Positions 1 through 7,258 of a stretch of 7,595 nt of DNA are shown here, piece after piece. The stretch covers positions 1-7,595 of the forward strand of contig CALIQN010000047.1 in the NCBI GenBank assembly GCA_938044045.1, in the 5' to 3' direction. Positions within the stretch are counted from its first letter, which is position 1. Each line of letters starts with the position of its first letter. The notes under the pieces were generated by a model that worked only from the letters and a program-made list of their open reading frames with translations, did no database searches and was not told the origin of the DNA. Both the position numbers and the translations under genes were made by a program. The DNA comes from an uncultured Peptococcaceae bacterium. Lineage in GTDB: Bacteria > Bacillota > Peptococcia > Peptococcales > Peptococcaceae.

Positions 1-2
1 AT

Positions 3-518
3 AAACTTTCCGGCTGTACCAATGAAGAAGAAAATGGTAATGAACCTCTTTCTATGGTCAAAAGCAGAGTACAAAAGATTATCGGCGATGCTATGCTTCA
101 AGCTGATTTAATCATTAATGATGCCAAAATCTTATCACACCAACTACTTTCTAATACAGAAAAAAAGATTCAAGCACGCTATGATGAAGCTGAGGAAGAA
201 ATTTCAGCACGTGTAGAAAGTAGTAAAGAAGAAAGCACAAAACGTATCACCGAAGCGACTAAAAACCTCACTTCAGCACGCAAGCAATCTGAAGATATCT
301 TAAAAAAATATCTTGAAAAAGCTGAAGATGATTACGAAGGTTATTGGGAAAGAGCTGAAAAACATTTGGAAGCCTCTTATAAAAAGTCCTACATCATCCT
401 AGATAAGGCAGCATCTATCTATGAAAAAGAGCTTAAAGCCATCAAAGATGATTTAGTTACAATTGATAGCATCTTAAGAGAGCTTTCTTTGAGTAAACCT
501 GGCAACAAAAGAAAATGA
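3..518 (+). CDS. Coiled-coil protein of unknown function, 5' end missing
   Basis: I do not recognise this gene. The reading frame is open from base 3 to the TGA at 516-518, giving 171 visible residues. The first in-frame ATG (position 54) has no Shine-Dalgarno-like sequence before it, so the true start most likely lies left of the window. About 17 residues precede that Met; they form a short Asn/Glu-rich linker. The rest is almost free of Pro and Gly and rich in Glu, Lys, Ala, Ser and Leu, with regularly spaced hydrophobic residues, so a long alpha-helical coiled coil is expected. The early part (A-D-x-I-I-x-D-A-K spacing) resembles the helical tails of DivIVA-like or ATP synthase b-like proteins, but this is compositional similarity only. 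The C-terminus is basic (ends G-N-K-R-K). No membrane segment is visible. The next gene starts 9 bp downstream with its SD overlapping this stop codon, so the two are probably co-transcribed. Coding is well supported; function is unknown. Confidence 0.75.
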   Translation, partial: KLSGCTNEEENGNEPLSMVKSRVQKIIGDAMLQADLIINDAKILSHQLLSNTEKKIQARYDEAEEEISARVESSKEESTKRITEATKNLTSARKQSEDILKKYLEKAEDDYEGYWERAEKHLEASYKKSYIILDKAASIYEKELKAIKDDLVTIDSILRELSLSKPGNKRK

Positions 519-527
519 GGCAATGAA

Positions 528-860
528 ATGAAAAAGTTATTGCTTTTACTAGATTCTGATGTTAGACGAATACTCATTCTTCTCATGAGTACATCAATAA
601 ATTATGACACGCTACTAGTAAAGACACAATTGAGTGAGGCAACACTTGACACACTACTTCAAAAATTATTAAAAAATAAGATGATTTTTGTCAGTAATCA
701 TACCTATTATATTCATACGAGTTTTCAAAAAAGCATCTTACAAATGCTACTGAAACTACTTTTCAAGGTTGCATTATTTATTATTATCTTTTTTTCCACA
801 AGGTCATATAAAAAACAAACCAATTTACATCGTGAAATGTTGAAAGAATATTTACAATAA
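528..860 (+). CDS. Small predicted winged-helix protein with hydrophobic C-terminal segment, unknown function
   Basis: 110 residues, not recognised. The ATG at 528 is preceded by TGAGG (516-520, 7-nt spacing) that overlaps the stop of the upstream gene; the nearer ATG at 523 reads into a stop after two codons. Residues about 9-65 look like a small winged helix: helix (D9-M20), helix (Y26-T33), putative recognition helix (S36-N50), then a short beta hairpin (M52-H63). Residues about 69-91 are strongly hydrophobic, containing K76 and K80 and then an uninterrupted run at 81-89, followed by R92, K95 and K96. This could be a single membrane segment or a membrane-binding helix with the ends on the cytoplasmic side. 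The tail (97-110) is polar. No catalytic motif is seen. Tight coupling to the coiled-coil gene suggests a joint role, possibly at the membrane; this is inference. Transcription ends at the hairpin immediately after the stop codon. Confidence 0.75.
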   Translation: MKKLLLLLDSDVRRILILLMSTSINYDTLLVKTQLSEATLDTLLQKLLKNKMIFVSNHTYYIHTSFQKSILQMLLKLLFKVALFIIIFFSTRSYKKQTNLHREMLKEYLQ

Positions 861-930
861 AAATGACTGAGTTAACAATATCTCTAGGTATCTTATAGAG
901 ATATTTGATTTAACTCAGTCATTTTTTTAT
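859..930. terminator. Bidirectional intrinsic terminator between converging genes
   Basis: Bases 859-875 pair perfectly with 910-926 (17 bp; core AATGACTGAGTTAA against TTAACTCAGTCATT). Inside, 877-886 (AATATCTCTA) pairs perfectly with 896-905 (TAGAGATATT) across a 9-nt loop; the two stems are separated by a small internal loop (C876 against 906-909). On the + strand a T-rich tract follows (from 922). On the - strand the complement also reads out into a T-rich tract. The hairpin starts in the stop codon of the + strand small gene and lies 5 bp beyond the stop codon of the - strand pdp gene, so it can end both units. Confidence 0.92.
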
Positions 931-931
931 T

Positions 932-2239
932 TTATTGAATAATGTCTAATACAATACTTGTTCTCGTAACCTCTGTTTCACTGGTAAGTGTTGCTTGATC
1001 CAATTCTTTTAAAGCTTCTTTCAAAAAATCAGAGCGTTCAATATTATAATATAATCTTGCTATATTTTCTCCCACAAAGACCTCATCCCCTACTTTTTTG
1101 TTCAGCAAAATGCCTGCAGTAGGATAAATCGTATGATCAACTGACACCTGCCCAGCGCCAAGCCTATGACTCATTTCACCATAGGTCAAGGCATTGAGTT
1201 CACTTATGATACCATTGCTTGTGCTATAAAAATCACAAGTAAATTCCGCCTCATCAAACATCATCTCTCTTAAATTACCACTTTGTGCCTCTATTACTTG
1301 CATAAAAGTACGATAAGCTTGACCATTTGCAAGTTGTCCTTCTGCTAATTGATAGGCTGTTTTGTAATCATCACAGTCGTAATCTGAATTAAGAATACAG
1401 AGTGCGGCTAAAGTTAATGAAAGCACTTTTAAATTCTTATCACAATAAGGTGCATTTTTTAAAATATCAATACTTTCTATGACTTCTAGCTGATTACCAA
1501 TAGCTTTTCCTAGGGGTTCATTCATATCAGATAAGACAACAGAAACCTTTTTACCAAAGTATTTACCTAATTCCACTAAGGCCATCGCCAGCTCTCTCGC
1601 TTCATCTAAATTTTTCATAAAGGCGCCTACGCCAACCTTAACATCAAAAACAAAGCTTTTAGCGCCAGTGGCAATTTTTTTGCTTAAAATACTTGCTGCA
1701 ATTAAGCCTATATGGTTAATCGTCGCTGTTTCATCTCTAAGTGCATACATTCTTTTATCTGCTGGTACAAGATTACTTGTCTGTGCACCTAGATAAAGAT
1801 GATGTGCTTTGACTTGAGCTAAAATCTCTTCTATGGATTTTTCTAAATTGATATGAGGAATACTGAGTAACTTATCGATGGTTCCACCCGTATGTCCTAA
1901 GCCTCTACCACTGAGTTTGACCATAGGAATACCCAAAGAAGCCACAATCGGTGAAACGATAAGTGTGGTTTTATCTCCTACCCCACCTGTAGAATGCTTA
2001 TCAACAAGATTCATATTTTCTGGCCATTGCATGACTTCTCCAGAATGAATCATTGCTTCTGTTAATTCAACTAATTCTTTGAAGCTTAAACCTTCAATTG
2101 ATACTGCCATTAACCAAGCAGACATCTGATTATCTGTGACCTCATGTGTCATGAATTTTTCAATAAATGTTGTAATATCACCTTTTAGATGATTGTTTCC
2201 TTCTTTTTTGGTTGTAATAAATTGATGTATGTTAAACAC
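932..2239 (-). CDS. pdp: Pyrimidine-nucleoside phosphorylase
   Basis: Catalyses phosphorolysis of uridine, thymidine and deoxyuridine to the base plus (deoxy)ribose-1-phosphate in cytoplasmic nucleoside salvage. The sequence shows the family core: K81-H82-S83-T-G-G-V-G-D phosphate loop, S110-G-R-G-L-G-H-T-G-G-T120-I-D signature, and the base-contacting set R168, S183 and K187. I take GTG 2239 as the start: GAGGT lies 7 nt upstream, and this start puts all these residues at the numbers I recall for the Geobacillus stearothermophilus enzyme. The product is 435 aa, close to the usual 433-434. The in-frame ATG at 2260 would add seven residues, has no SD and would overlap deoB by 17 bp. From GTG the gap to deoB is 4 bp, consistent with translational coupling. 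Oddities: the signature's closing Glu is Leu (D-K-L-L), and the later K-V-G-V-G-A-F-M loop has Val where Ala or Ser is usual. Symbol pdp is preferred over deoA because the enzyme resembles the broad-specificity Bacillota type; a thymidine-specific enzyme cannot be excluded. Confidence 0.95.
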   Translation of the reverse strand: MFNIHQFITTKKEGNNHLKGDITTFIEKFMTHEVTDNQMSAWLMAVSIEGLSFKELVELTEAMIHSGEVMQWPENMNLVDKHSTGGVGDKTTLIVSPIVASLGIPMVKLSGRGLGHTGGTIDKLLSIPHINLEKSIEEILAQVKAHHLYLGAQTSNLVPADKRMYALRDETATINHIGLIAASILSKKIATGAKSFVFDVKVGVGAFMKNLDEARELAMALVELGKYFGKKVSVVLSDMNEPLGKAIGNQLEVIESIDILKNAPYCDKNLKVLSLTLAALCILNSDYDCDDYKTAYQLAEGQLANGQAYRTFMQVIEAQSGNLREMMFDEAEFTCDFYSTSNGIISELNALTYGEMSHRLGAGQVSVDHTIYPTAGILLNKKVGDEVFVGENIARLYYNIERSDFLKEALKELDQATLTSETEVTRTSIVLDIIQ

Positions 2240-2243
2240 GTTA

Positions 2244-3410
2244 CTAACCTCTTTTCTCATTAAATAGACTTATTAAATTTTCCCAATCATTTGAAAACAA
2301 CGCTATAAGCACTTCACCTATTACTGAAAAACTATCACGTTCTCCTTTGTACCCATAGTATGTTTCTAGTGCTTTAGCATAAAGAATAAACGGTACTTTT
2401 TCCCTCGTATGGTCACTACCATGTGCTAGAGGATCACAGCCATGATCAGCTGTGATGATTAGAAAATCTTCATCTGTTAAATGCTTTAACAAATCATCTA
2501 ATGACCGATCAAATTGTTTGATTGCCTCAAAATAGCCTTTTGCATCACGCCTATGCCCATATTTTGAGTCAAATTCAACTAAATTCACAAAAAATAAACC
2601 TTCTGTTTTTTGCTCAAGTAACGCCTCCAAAATCTGCATACCATCAACATTACTCTTCGTGTGAATGCTTTCGGTAAATTGAAACCCACCGTAAATATCA
2701 CCTATTTTACCAATGGCATAGGTCTTAATCCCTTTAACACTTAGTGCTTCTAAAGCATTATTCTTAGGAATTTTTACTGAAAAATCTCTTCTATTTGGCG
2801 TACGTTCAAAACCCTTTTCTACATCACCCACAAAGGGTCTAGCAATCACTCTAGCGACTTTATAAATCTCAGGTAAGGCATCATGCAATCTTTTGCAGGC
2901 TTGATAGAGTTCTTCTAGTGGTATCACTTCCTCATGAGCTGCAATTTGAATCACACTATCTACAGAAGTGTAAACAATAGGTCTTGCCGTCTTTAAATGT
3001 AGTGGGGCGTAAGTATTCATCACTTCCACACCCGAACCAACAACATTACCTAAAATTTCTCTAGCAAATATTTGCTCAATTAAATCAACGACATCTTGAG
3101 GCAAGGCATTAGGAAAGGTTGGATAAGGTGTCATTGTCCTTACCCCAACCATCTCCCAATGTCCTGTTATGGTATCTTTGGCTTTGGAACGCTCGTTGAG
3201 TTGCATTGTAATTGCCTTGGTATTTTGATTGATTTGATTGCTTGCCAAAGCAGGTAAGCCTAATCTCGATAAATTGGGAATATCTGATAACTTGCCCTGA
3301 CTCAAAGCACTCAAAAAAGTATTATAACTTAGCTTATCCCCATAAGCTTCTGCATCCTTCATCGCGCCTATACCAAGACTGTCTAAAACAATAACAATAC
3401 CACGCTTCAT
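2244..3410 (-). CDS. deoB: Phosphopentomutase
   Basis: Interconverts (deoxy)ribose-1-phosphate and the 5-phosphate in the cytoplasm, linking nucleoside phosphorolysis to central metabolism. It belongs to the alkaline phosphatase superfamily. Metal and catalytic residues are in place by comparison with Bacillus cereus DeoB: D10 (V-L-D-S), phosphorylated Thr T80 in K-D-T-I-T-G-H-W-E, D281 and H286 (E-F-D-S-K-Y-G-H-R-R-D), D322 and H323 (T-A-D-H-G-C-D-P), and H334 (D-H-T-R-E). The cap domain has the family's R-V-I-A-R-P-F-V-G and R-T-P-N-R-R-D stretches. Length is 388 aa, within the normal 388-394. The ATG at 3410 follows an unusually G-rich SD (GGGGGGAG, 6 nt from GGAG to ATG), which fills the 14-bp gap after xerD. 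Its product-substrate relation with the following pdp explains their pairing. In Bacillus the neighbours are xerD, deoB (drm) and a purine nucleoside phosphorylase; here the pyrimidine enzyme takes that place. Confidence 0.97.
   Translation of the reverse strand: MKRGIVIVLDSLGIGAMKDAEAYGDKLSYNTFLSALSQGKLSDIPNLSRLGLPALASNQINQNTKAITMQLNERSKAKDTITGHWEMVGVRTMTPYPTFPNALPQDVVDLIEQIFAREILGNVVGSGVEVMNTYAPLHLKTARPIVYTSVDSVIQIAAHEEVIPLEELYQACKRLHDALPEIYKVARVIARPFVGDVEKGFERTPNRRDFSVKIPKNNALEALSVKGIKTYAIGKIGDIYGGFQFTESIHTKSNVDGMQILEALLEQKTEGLFFVNLVEFDSKYGHRRDAKGYFEAIKQFDRSLDDLLKHLTDEDFLIITADHGCDPLAHGSDHTREKVPFILYAKALETYYGYKGERDSFSVIGEVLIALFSNDWENLISLFNEKRG
2247..2253 (-). promoter_or_regulatory. Shine-Dalgarno site that decides the pdp start
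   Basis: On the - strand AAGAGGT sits 7 nt before the GTG at 2239 and lies within the last codons of deoB. No comparable site precedes the in-frame ATG at 2260, where the upstream sequence is only A/T-rich. This supports GTG as the initiator and implies that ribosomes finishing deoB can re-initiate on pdp. Confidence 0.75.
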
Positions 3411-3424
3411 AAATCTCTCCCCCC

Positions 3425-4318
3425 TTAAACTTGAGAACGCGGATGGAAAGCTTGATAAGATTTTAGTAGATAATCTTGATTAAGATGTGTGTAAATTTCT
3501 GTGGTTGTAATATTGGAATGTCCTAACATTTCTTGAATAAAGCGTAAATCTGCACCATGCTCTAATAAATGTGTGGCAAAGCTATGACGCAAAACATGAG
3601 GTGAGACATCCTCTTTGAGATTAGTGGCTTGTACATACTTCTTTATTACCTTCCAGACGCCTTGTCTACTGATAGGATTACCAAAACGATTCAAAAAAAC
3701 AATATCCTTATTCTTTTGCCCCAATAAATCTCGTCTATGACCATTTAAATAATCATTTAAAGCTTCCTTTGCCACTTCACCAAAAGGTACTAAGCGTTCT
3801 TTATTACCTTTACCTATAACACGTAAACATTCCAGTTCAAAAATAATATTGCTTAAGCGTAATTTTATGACCTCACTCACACGTATCCCCGTTGCATACA
3901 TCAGTTCTAATAAAGCCTTATCTCTGGATCCAAGGGTCGTACTTTCATCGGGTGCAGCCAACAATCTTGCTACTTCCTGCTCCGTCAAAAACTTAGGCAA
4001 TCTTTTGCGTTTTTTCATTTTTGGAAAATAAATTTTAAAATCTTCTTGAAAATAATTTTCTTCAATCGCAAAAACCAAGTAACTATTCAATGCTGCTTGA
4101 AATCGCAACGTTGAAGTTGCCTCTTGCTTTTTTACCAGTTCGTGCTCATAGGTACGTACACTTTCTTGGGTAAAATCTAATAAACTTTCACCACAATTTT
4201 GTAAATACATTTGAAAAAACTTTAAATCTCTTCCATAGGACTCAATCGTATTAGCACTATAACCTTTTTCGACTAAGAGATAAATTTTGTATTTTTTTAA
4301 TATATCTTGTGTTTGCAT
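3425..4318 (-). CDS. xerD: Site-specific tyrosine recombinase XerD
   Basis: Partner of XerC in resolving chromosome dimers at dif near the terminus. The N-terminal SAM-like core-binding domain spans about residues 1-95 (Y-S-A-N-T-I-E-S-Y-x-R-D-L). The catalytic domain follows with the full set: R146 (T-G-I-R-V-S-E), K170 (G-K-G-N-K-E-R), H241 and R244 (S-P-H-V-L-R-H), H267 (L-G-H-S) and nucleophile Y276 (I-Y-T-H). Each is shifted by -2 or -3 from Escherichia coli XerD, and the length of 297 aa matches its 298. The S-P-H-V-L-R-H-S-F-A-T-H-L-L context and full length favour housekeeping XerD over XerC or a phage integrase, and the neighbours are core genes. The ATG at 4318 has TAGGAT just upstream, overlapping the pcrA stop (9-bp gap). 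An assignment as XerC-like or a XerS/XerH-type single recombinase is less likely. Confidence 0.93.
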   Translation of the reverse strand: MQTQDILKKYKIYLLVEKGYSANTIESYGRDLKFFQMYLQNCGESLLDFTQESVRTYEHELVKKQEATSTLRFQAALNSYLVFAIEENYFQEDFKIYFPKMKKRKRLPKFLTEQEVARLLAAPDESTTLGSRDKALLELMYATGIRVSEVIKLRLSNIIFELECLRVIGKGNKERLVPFGEVAKEALNDYLNGHRRDLLGQKNKDIVFLNRFGNPISRQGVWKVIKKYVQATNLKEDVSPHVLRHSFATHLLEHGADLRFIQEMLGHSNITTTEIYTHLNQDYLLKSYQAFHPRSQV

Positions 4319-4327
4319 TTTTCTATC

Positions 4328-6436
4328 CTAGACTTTTTTAATAGGTGCATACTTGGTCAAAAGTGTTTTTATTCCCAGACCAGGAAAGGCAACTTTTATC
4401 ACTTCTTCTTGGTTGGACTCATCTTTGGCAACAATCACACCTGCACCCCAACTAGTATGAATAATTTTATCACCGAGTTTATAAGAATCATCACTTGTGT
4501 CCTTTTCAAACTTTTTAGGAAAAGGCTCATTGAGATGGCGCATATTGACATCATTCAGACGACTACCCTCTATCTCACCTAAAAATCTTGATGGCGGGTT
4601 ACTACTATGACGTCCATGTAAAAATCGTGAAAGTGCGTGTGTCAGATAAAGCTTATCCATTGCTCTAGTAATACCCACATAGCACAATCTTCGTTCTCCC
4701 TCAATATCATTTTCTAAGGCAAGATAATGTGGAAAAATATTTTCTTCCATACCCACAATAAAGACCACTCTATATTCCAGTCCTTTAGAGGCATGTAAGG
4801 TCATTAAGGTTACACTATCTTCTGATGATAAATTATTATCTAAATCTGTATACAAGGCAATTTCCTCTAAAAATGCGGCAAGGGCACCTTGTTGTAAAAT
4901 GGAATTTTTTTCAAATTCTGCTGTGATGGAAAAAAACTCATTGATATTTTCCATGCGTGTTTCAGATTCAATACTATCATCTTCTTTGAGATTGGTCTCT
5001 AAGCCACTTTCTACGTAAAAGTGTTTGGCAAGTGCTGTAATTTCTCCTCGCAAGCTATAGTCATTTGCTTCTTTAAATAGCTTATAATAGGCTTTTAAAT
5101 TTGTTTTGACTTGGTTAGATAAGCCCATCTCCTCTAAATAATCTGCTAGACGCAAATAATCTATTTGATTGCTTATGGCAAAGTCAAATAGCTTCCCTAA
5201 AGATTTTTGCCCTATCCCACGCTTTGGTGTACTGACTGAGCGTTCAAAAGCCAAGGCATCATAGGGATTTGCTAGTAAATTCAAATAGCTCATCAAATCC
5301 TTTATCTCTTTTCGTTGAAAAAATTTCAGACCACCATAAACTTGATAAGGTATTGTCATCTTAAGAAAGGCTTCTTCAATGGCACGAAATTGTGCTGTAG
5401 AGCGTGCAAAAACAGCAATATCTTTAAATGTGTAAGTTGACGCCTTTTTAAGGTTAATGATTTGCCTAGCGACAAAATGTGCCTCATCTCGTGCATCACT
5501 TGCGGTATACTTAATGACCTTAACCCCTTCATCCCGTACACTTCTCAAGACTTTTCCCGTGCGTACAGCATTATGAGAAATCACATCATTGGCCACTGAA
5601 AGAATCTGTTCTGTTGAGCGATAATTTGTCTCTAATTTAATCCTTTTAGCCTTAGGATAATCCTTTTCAAAATTTAAAATATTGCGACTGTCTGCCCCTC
5701 GCCACTCATAAATAGACTGATCATCATCACCCACGACACAAATATTTTGATACTTACTGGCTAAAAGTTTCAGTAGTAAATACTGGGCAAAATTTGTATC
5801 TTGATACTCATCGACCAATAAAAACCTAAAACGTTCTTGATAAAGATCTAAGATGTCTTTTCTTTCTTGAAAAAGCTTAACCACGGCGACAATAATATCA
5901 TCAAAATCAAGAGCATTATTTTCAAGCAAATAATGCTGATAATTTTCATAAACCTCATCCAACCTATCGTCATCCTCATCAGCTTCTAGTAAATTGGATT
6001 TAAGATTTGAAACTTTAGAGAGATAGCCCCGTGGAGGATAACGTTTTTCATCAATATTTAATTCTTTCAAAATTCTCTTGACCAAAGTTAATTGATCACT
6101 ATCATCATAAATCGTAAAATTTGGCTGATAAGGTGTTGCCTCGACTTCATAGCGCAAAATCTGTAAGCAAAAAGAATGAAAGGTCTTTGCCCAAATTTTC
6201 TGACCATCTTCGCCAACCAAACGTATAATCCTCTCTTGCAATTCTCGTGCTGCCTTATTGGTAAAAGTAATCGCTAAAATCTCTTTTGCCGGTATTTGAT
6301 AGTGATACAAAAGATAACTTATACGATGGGTTAGCACTCTCGTTTTACCACTACCTGCACCTGCCAATATTAGTAAAGGGCCTTCATAGTGTTTGACCGC
6401 TTCTCTTTGTTCCTCATTTAATTGATTTAAATCCAT
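4328..6436 (-). CDS. pcrA: ATP-dependent 3'-5' DNA helicase PcrA (UvrD/Rep family)
   Basis: Superfamily 1A helicase for repair, replication-fork clearance and R-loop or transcription-conflict resolution. Motifs in order: Q motif (Q10), Walker A A25-G-A-G-S-G-K31-T, Ia (I-T-F-T-N-K-A-A, 56-63), Walker B/II V208-D-E-Y-Q-D213, III (G236-D-D-D-Q-S-I-Y-E-W-R-G), IV (N271-Y-R-S), V (T546-L-H-A-S-K-G-L-E) and VI (R582-R-L-C-Y-V-G-I-T-R591-A). After a polar linker, residues about 652-702 form the Tudor-like C-terminal domain (L-G-D-K-I-x-H, then W-G-x-G) that binds RNA polymerase in Bacillus PcrA and E. coli UvrD. At 702 aa it is slightly shorter than typical (720-740). The ATG at 6436 has AGAGGAG 6 nt upstream, crossing the rnhB stop; the gap is 3 bp. 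No ligA follows, unlike the pcrA-ligA arrangement common in Bacilli. All motifs are intact, so an active helicase is expected. Confidence 0.96.
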   Translation of the reverse strand: MDLNQLNEEQREAVKHYEGPLLILAGAGSGKTRVLTHRISYLLYHYQIPAKEILAITFTNKAARELQERIIRLVGEDGQKIWAKTFHSFCLQILRYEVEATPYQPNFTIYDDSDQLTLVKRILKELNIDEKRYPPRGYLSKVSNLKSNLLEADEDDDRLDEVYENYQHYLLENNALDFDDIIVAVVKLFQERKDILDLYQERFRFLLVDEYQDTNFAQYLLLKLLASKYQNICVVGDDDQSIYEWRGADSRNILNFEKDYPKAKRIKLETNYRSTEQILSVANDVISHNAVRTGKVLRSVRDEGVKVIKYTASDARDEAHFVARQIINLKKASTYTFKDIAVFARSTAQFRAIEEAFLKMTIPYQVYGGLKFFQRKEIKDLMSYLNLLANPYDALAFERSVSTPKRGIGQKSLGKLFDFAISNQIDYLRLADYLEEMGLSNQVKTNLKAYYKLFKEANDYSLRGEITALAKHFYVESGLETNLKEDDSIESETRMENINEFFSITAEFEKNSILQQGALAAFLEEIALYTDLDNNLSSEDSVTLMTLHASKGLEYRVVFIVGMEENIFPHYLALENDIEGERRLCYVGITRAMDKLYLTHALSRFLHGRHSSNPPSRFLGEIEGSRLNDVNMRHLNEPFPKKFEKDTSDDSYKLGDKIIHTSWGAGVIVAKDESNQEEVIKVAFPGLGIKTLLTKYAPIKKV

Positions 6437-6439
6437 ATC

Positions 6440-7228
6440 CTACTCCTCTAATGAAAACGACCTTCTATGAATTGGCGTTAGTCCCAATTTCTTAATACTC
6501 TCATAATGTGCCTTTGTCCCATAGCCTTTATGAGATTCAAAGCCATAACCAGGATAAATCTTGGCATACTCTATCATCAAGTTATCTCGATAAACCTTCG
6601 CCACAATTGAAGCAGCTGCTATACTAATAGATTTACTATCACCTTCGATGATGGTTTGTTGCGGTATCTCAATTGGAATATTTTGATTACCATCAATCAA
6701 AATCATATCACAAGGTATCTTTAAATTGGCAACAGCCTTTGCCATCGCAAGCTGGGAGGCCTTTAAGATATTTATCTTGTCAATATACTCTGCATCTATA
6801 CTGGCAATGTGATAGGCTAACGCTACTTCTTTTATTTTTTCACTCAAATAGTCTCTTTTTTTAGCACTTAATTTTTTAGAGTCATTAATCCCCTCTATCA
6901 TAATTCCTTTCGGTAAAATCACAGCACAAGCCACTACAGGTCCTGCGATTGGACCCCTCCCTACCTCGTCAGTACCAGCGACAAGCTTACAGCCTTTTTG
7001 GTAATGTGCTTTTTCATACTGCCAAAGTCGTTTTTGTCGTTCTGCTTCTTGCTCTCTATACAAGTAACTTTTCTCTAATTTACTTGCAAAAGTTAGAATG
7101 CTCTTTCTTTTATCTTCTTTTAAGGTACTAATTAGTGCTAACTGTGCTTCCTTTTCTAGCTGATCAAATAGCACTTGATAGTGCTGAATCACTTCTTTTG
7201 TACTCATATCTGCTATTGTTTTATTCAT
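6440..7228 (-). CDS. rnhB: Ribonuclease HII
   Basis: Cleaves 5' of ribonucleotides embedded in DNA and starts ribonucleotide excision repair; it also acts on RNA-DNA hybrids. The catalytic core starts near residue 80 with the acidic pair D87-E88 in G-T-D-E-V-G-R-G, where G-R-G (90-92) reads the RNA-DNA junction. D179 (L-I-D-G-N) and D197 (E-G-D-S-K-S) complete the DEDD metal site. The A-A-S-I-V-A-K-V-x-R-D helix follows, and Y236 (K-G-Y-G-T) is the expected 2'-OH-sensing Tyr. Residues 1-78 form a charged helical extension typical of Bacillota RnhB (Bacillus subtilis 255 aa; here 262). The ATG at 7228 follows AAGGA at about 7-nt spacing; the internal ATG at codon 8 has no SD. It is the first gene of the five-gene unit, about 24 nt below the predicted transcription start. 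Confidence 0.96.
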   Translation of the reverse strand: MNKTIADMSTKEVIQHYQVLFDQLEKEAQLALISTLKEDKRKSILTFASKLEKSYLYREQEAERQKRLWQYEKAHYQKGCKLVAGTDEVGRGPIAGPVVACAVILPKGIMIEGINDSKKLSAKKRDYLSEKIKEVALAYHIASIDAEYIDKINILKASQLAMAKAVANLKIPCDMILIDGNQNIPIEIPQQTIIEGDSKSISIAAASIVAKVYRDNLMIEYAKIYPGYGFESHKGYGTKAHYESIKKLGLTPIHRRSFSLEE

Positions 7229-7258
7229 AACATTTTCCTTTTTTATCTATCTCTCATC

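Noticed and set aside
3..40. Lipobox-like L-S-G-C at the left edge
   Set aside because: Lys precedes the Leu where a signal peptide should still be hydrophobic, and the upstream sequence is missing, so a lipoprotein call is not supported.
3425..4318. Tyrosine recombinase as sign of a prophage or integrative element
   Set aside because: Residue spacing and length match housekeeping XerD; neighbours are core genes and no attachment-site repeats or phage genes are present.
3849..4582. + strand open frames at 3849-4031 and 4307-4582
   Set aside because: They lie antisense within xerD and pcrA, whose motifs are intact, and have no convincing SD or recognisable domain.
5356..5541. 61-codon - strand frame inside pcrA
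   Set aside because: It is an out-of-frame shadow of the helicase coding sequence; no SD and no family features.
6673..7131. + strand open frames at 6673-6864 and 6949-7131
   Set aside because: Both are antisense to the conserved rnhB sequence and their translations look like reversed-frame composition, with no motif.
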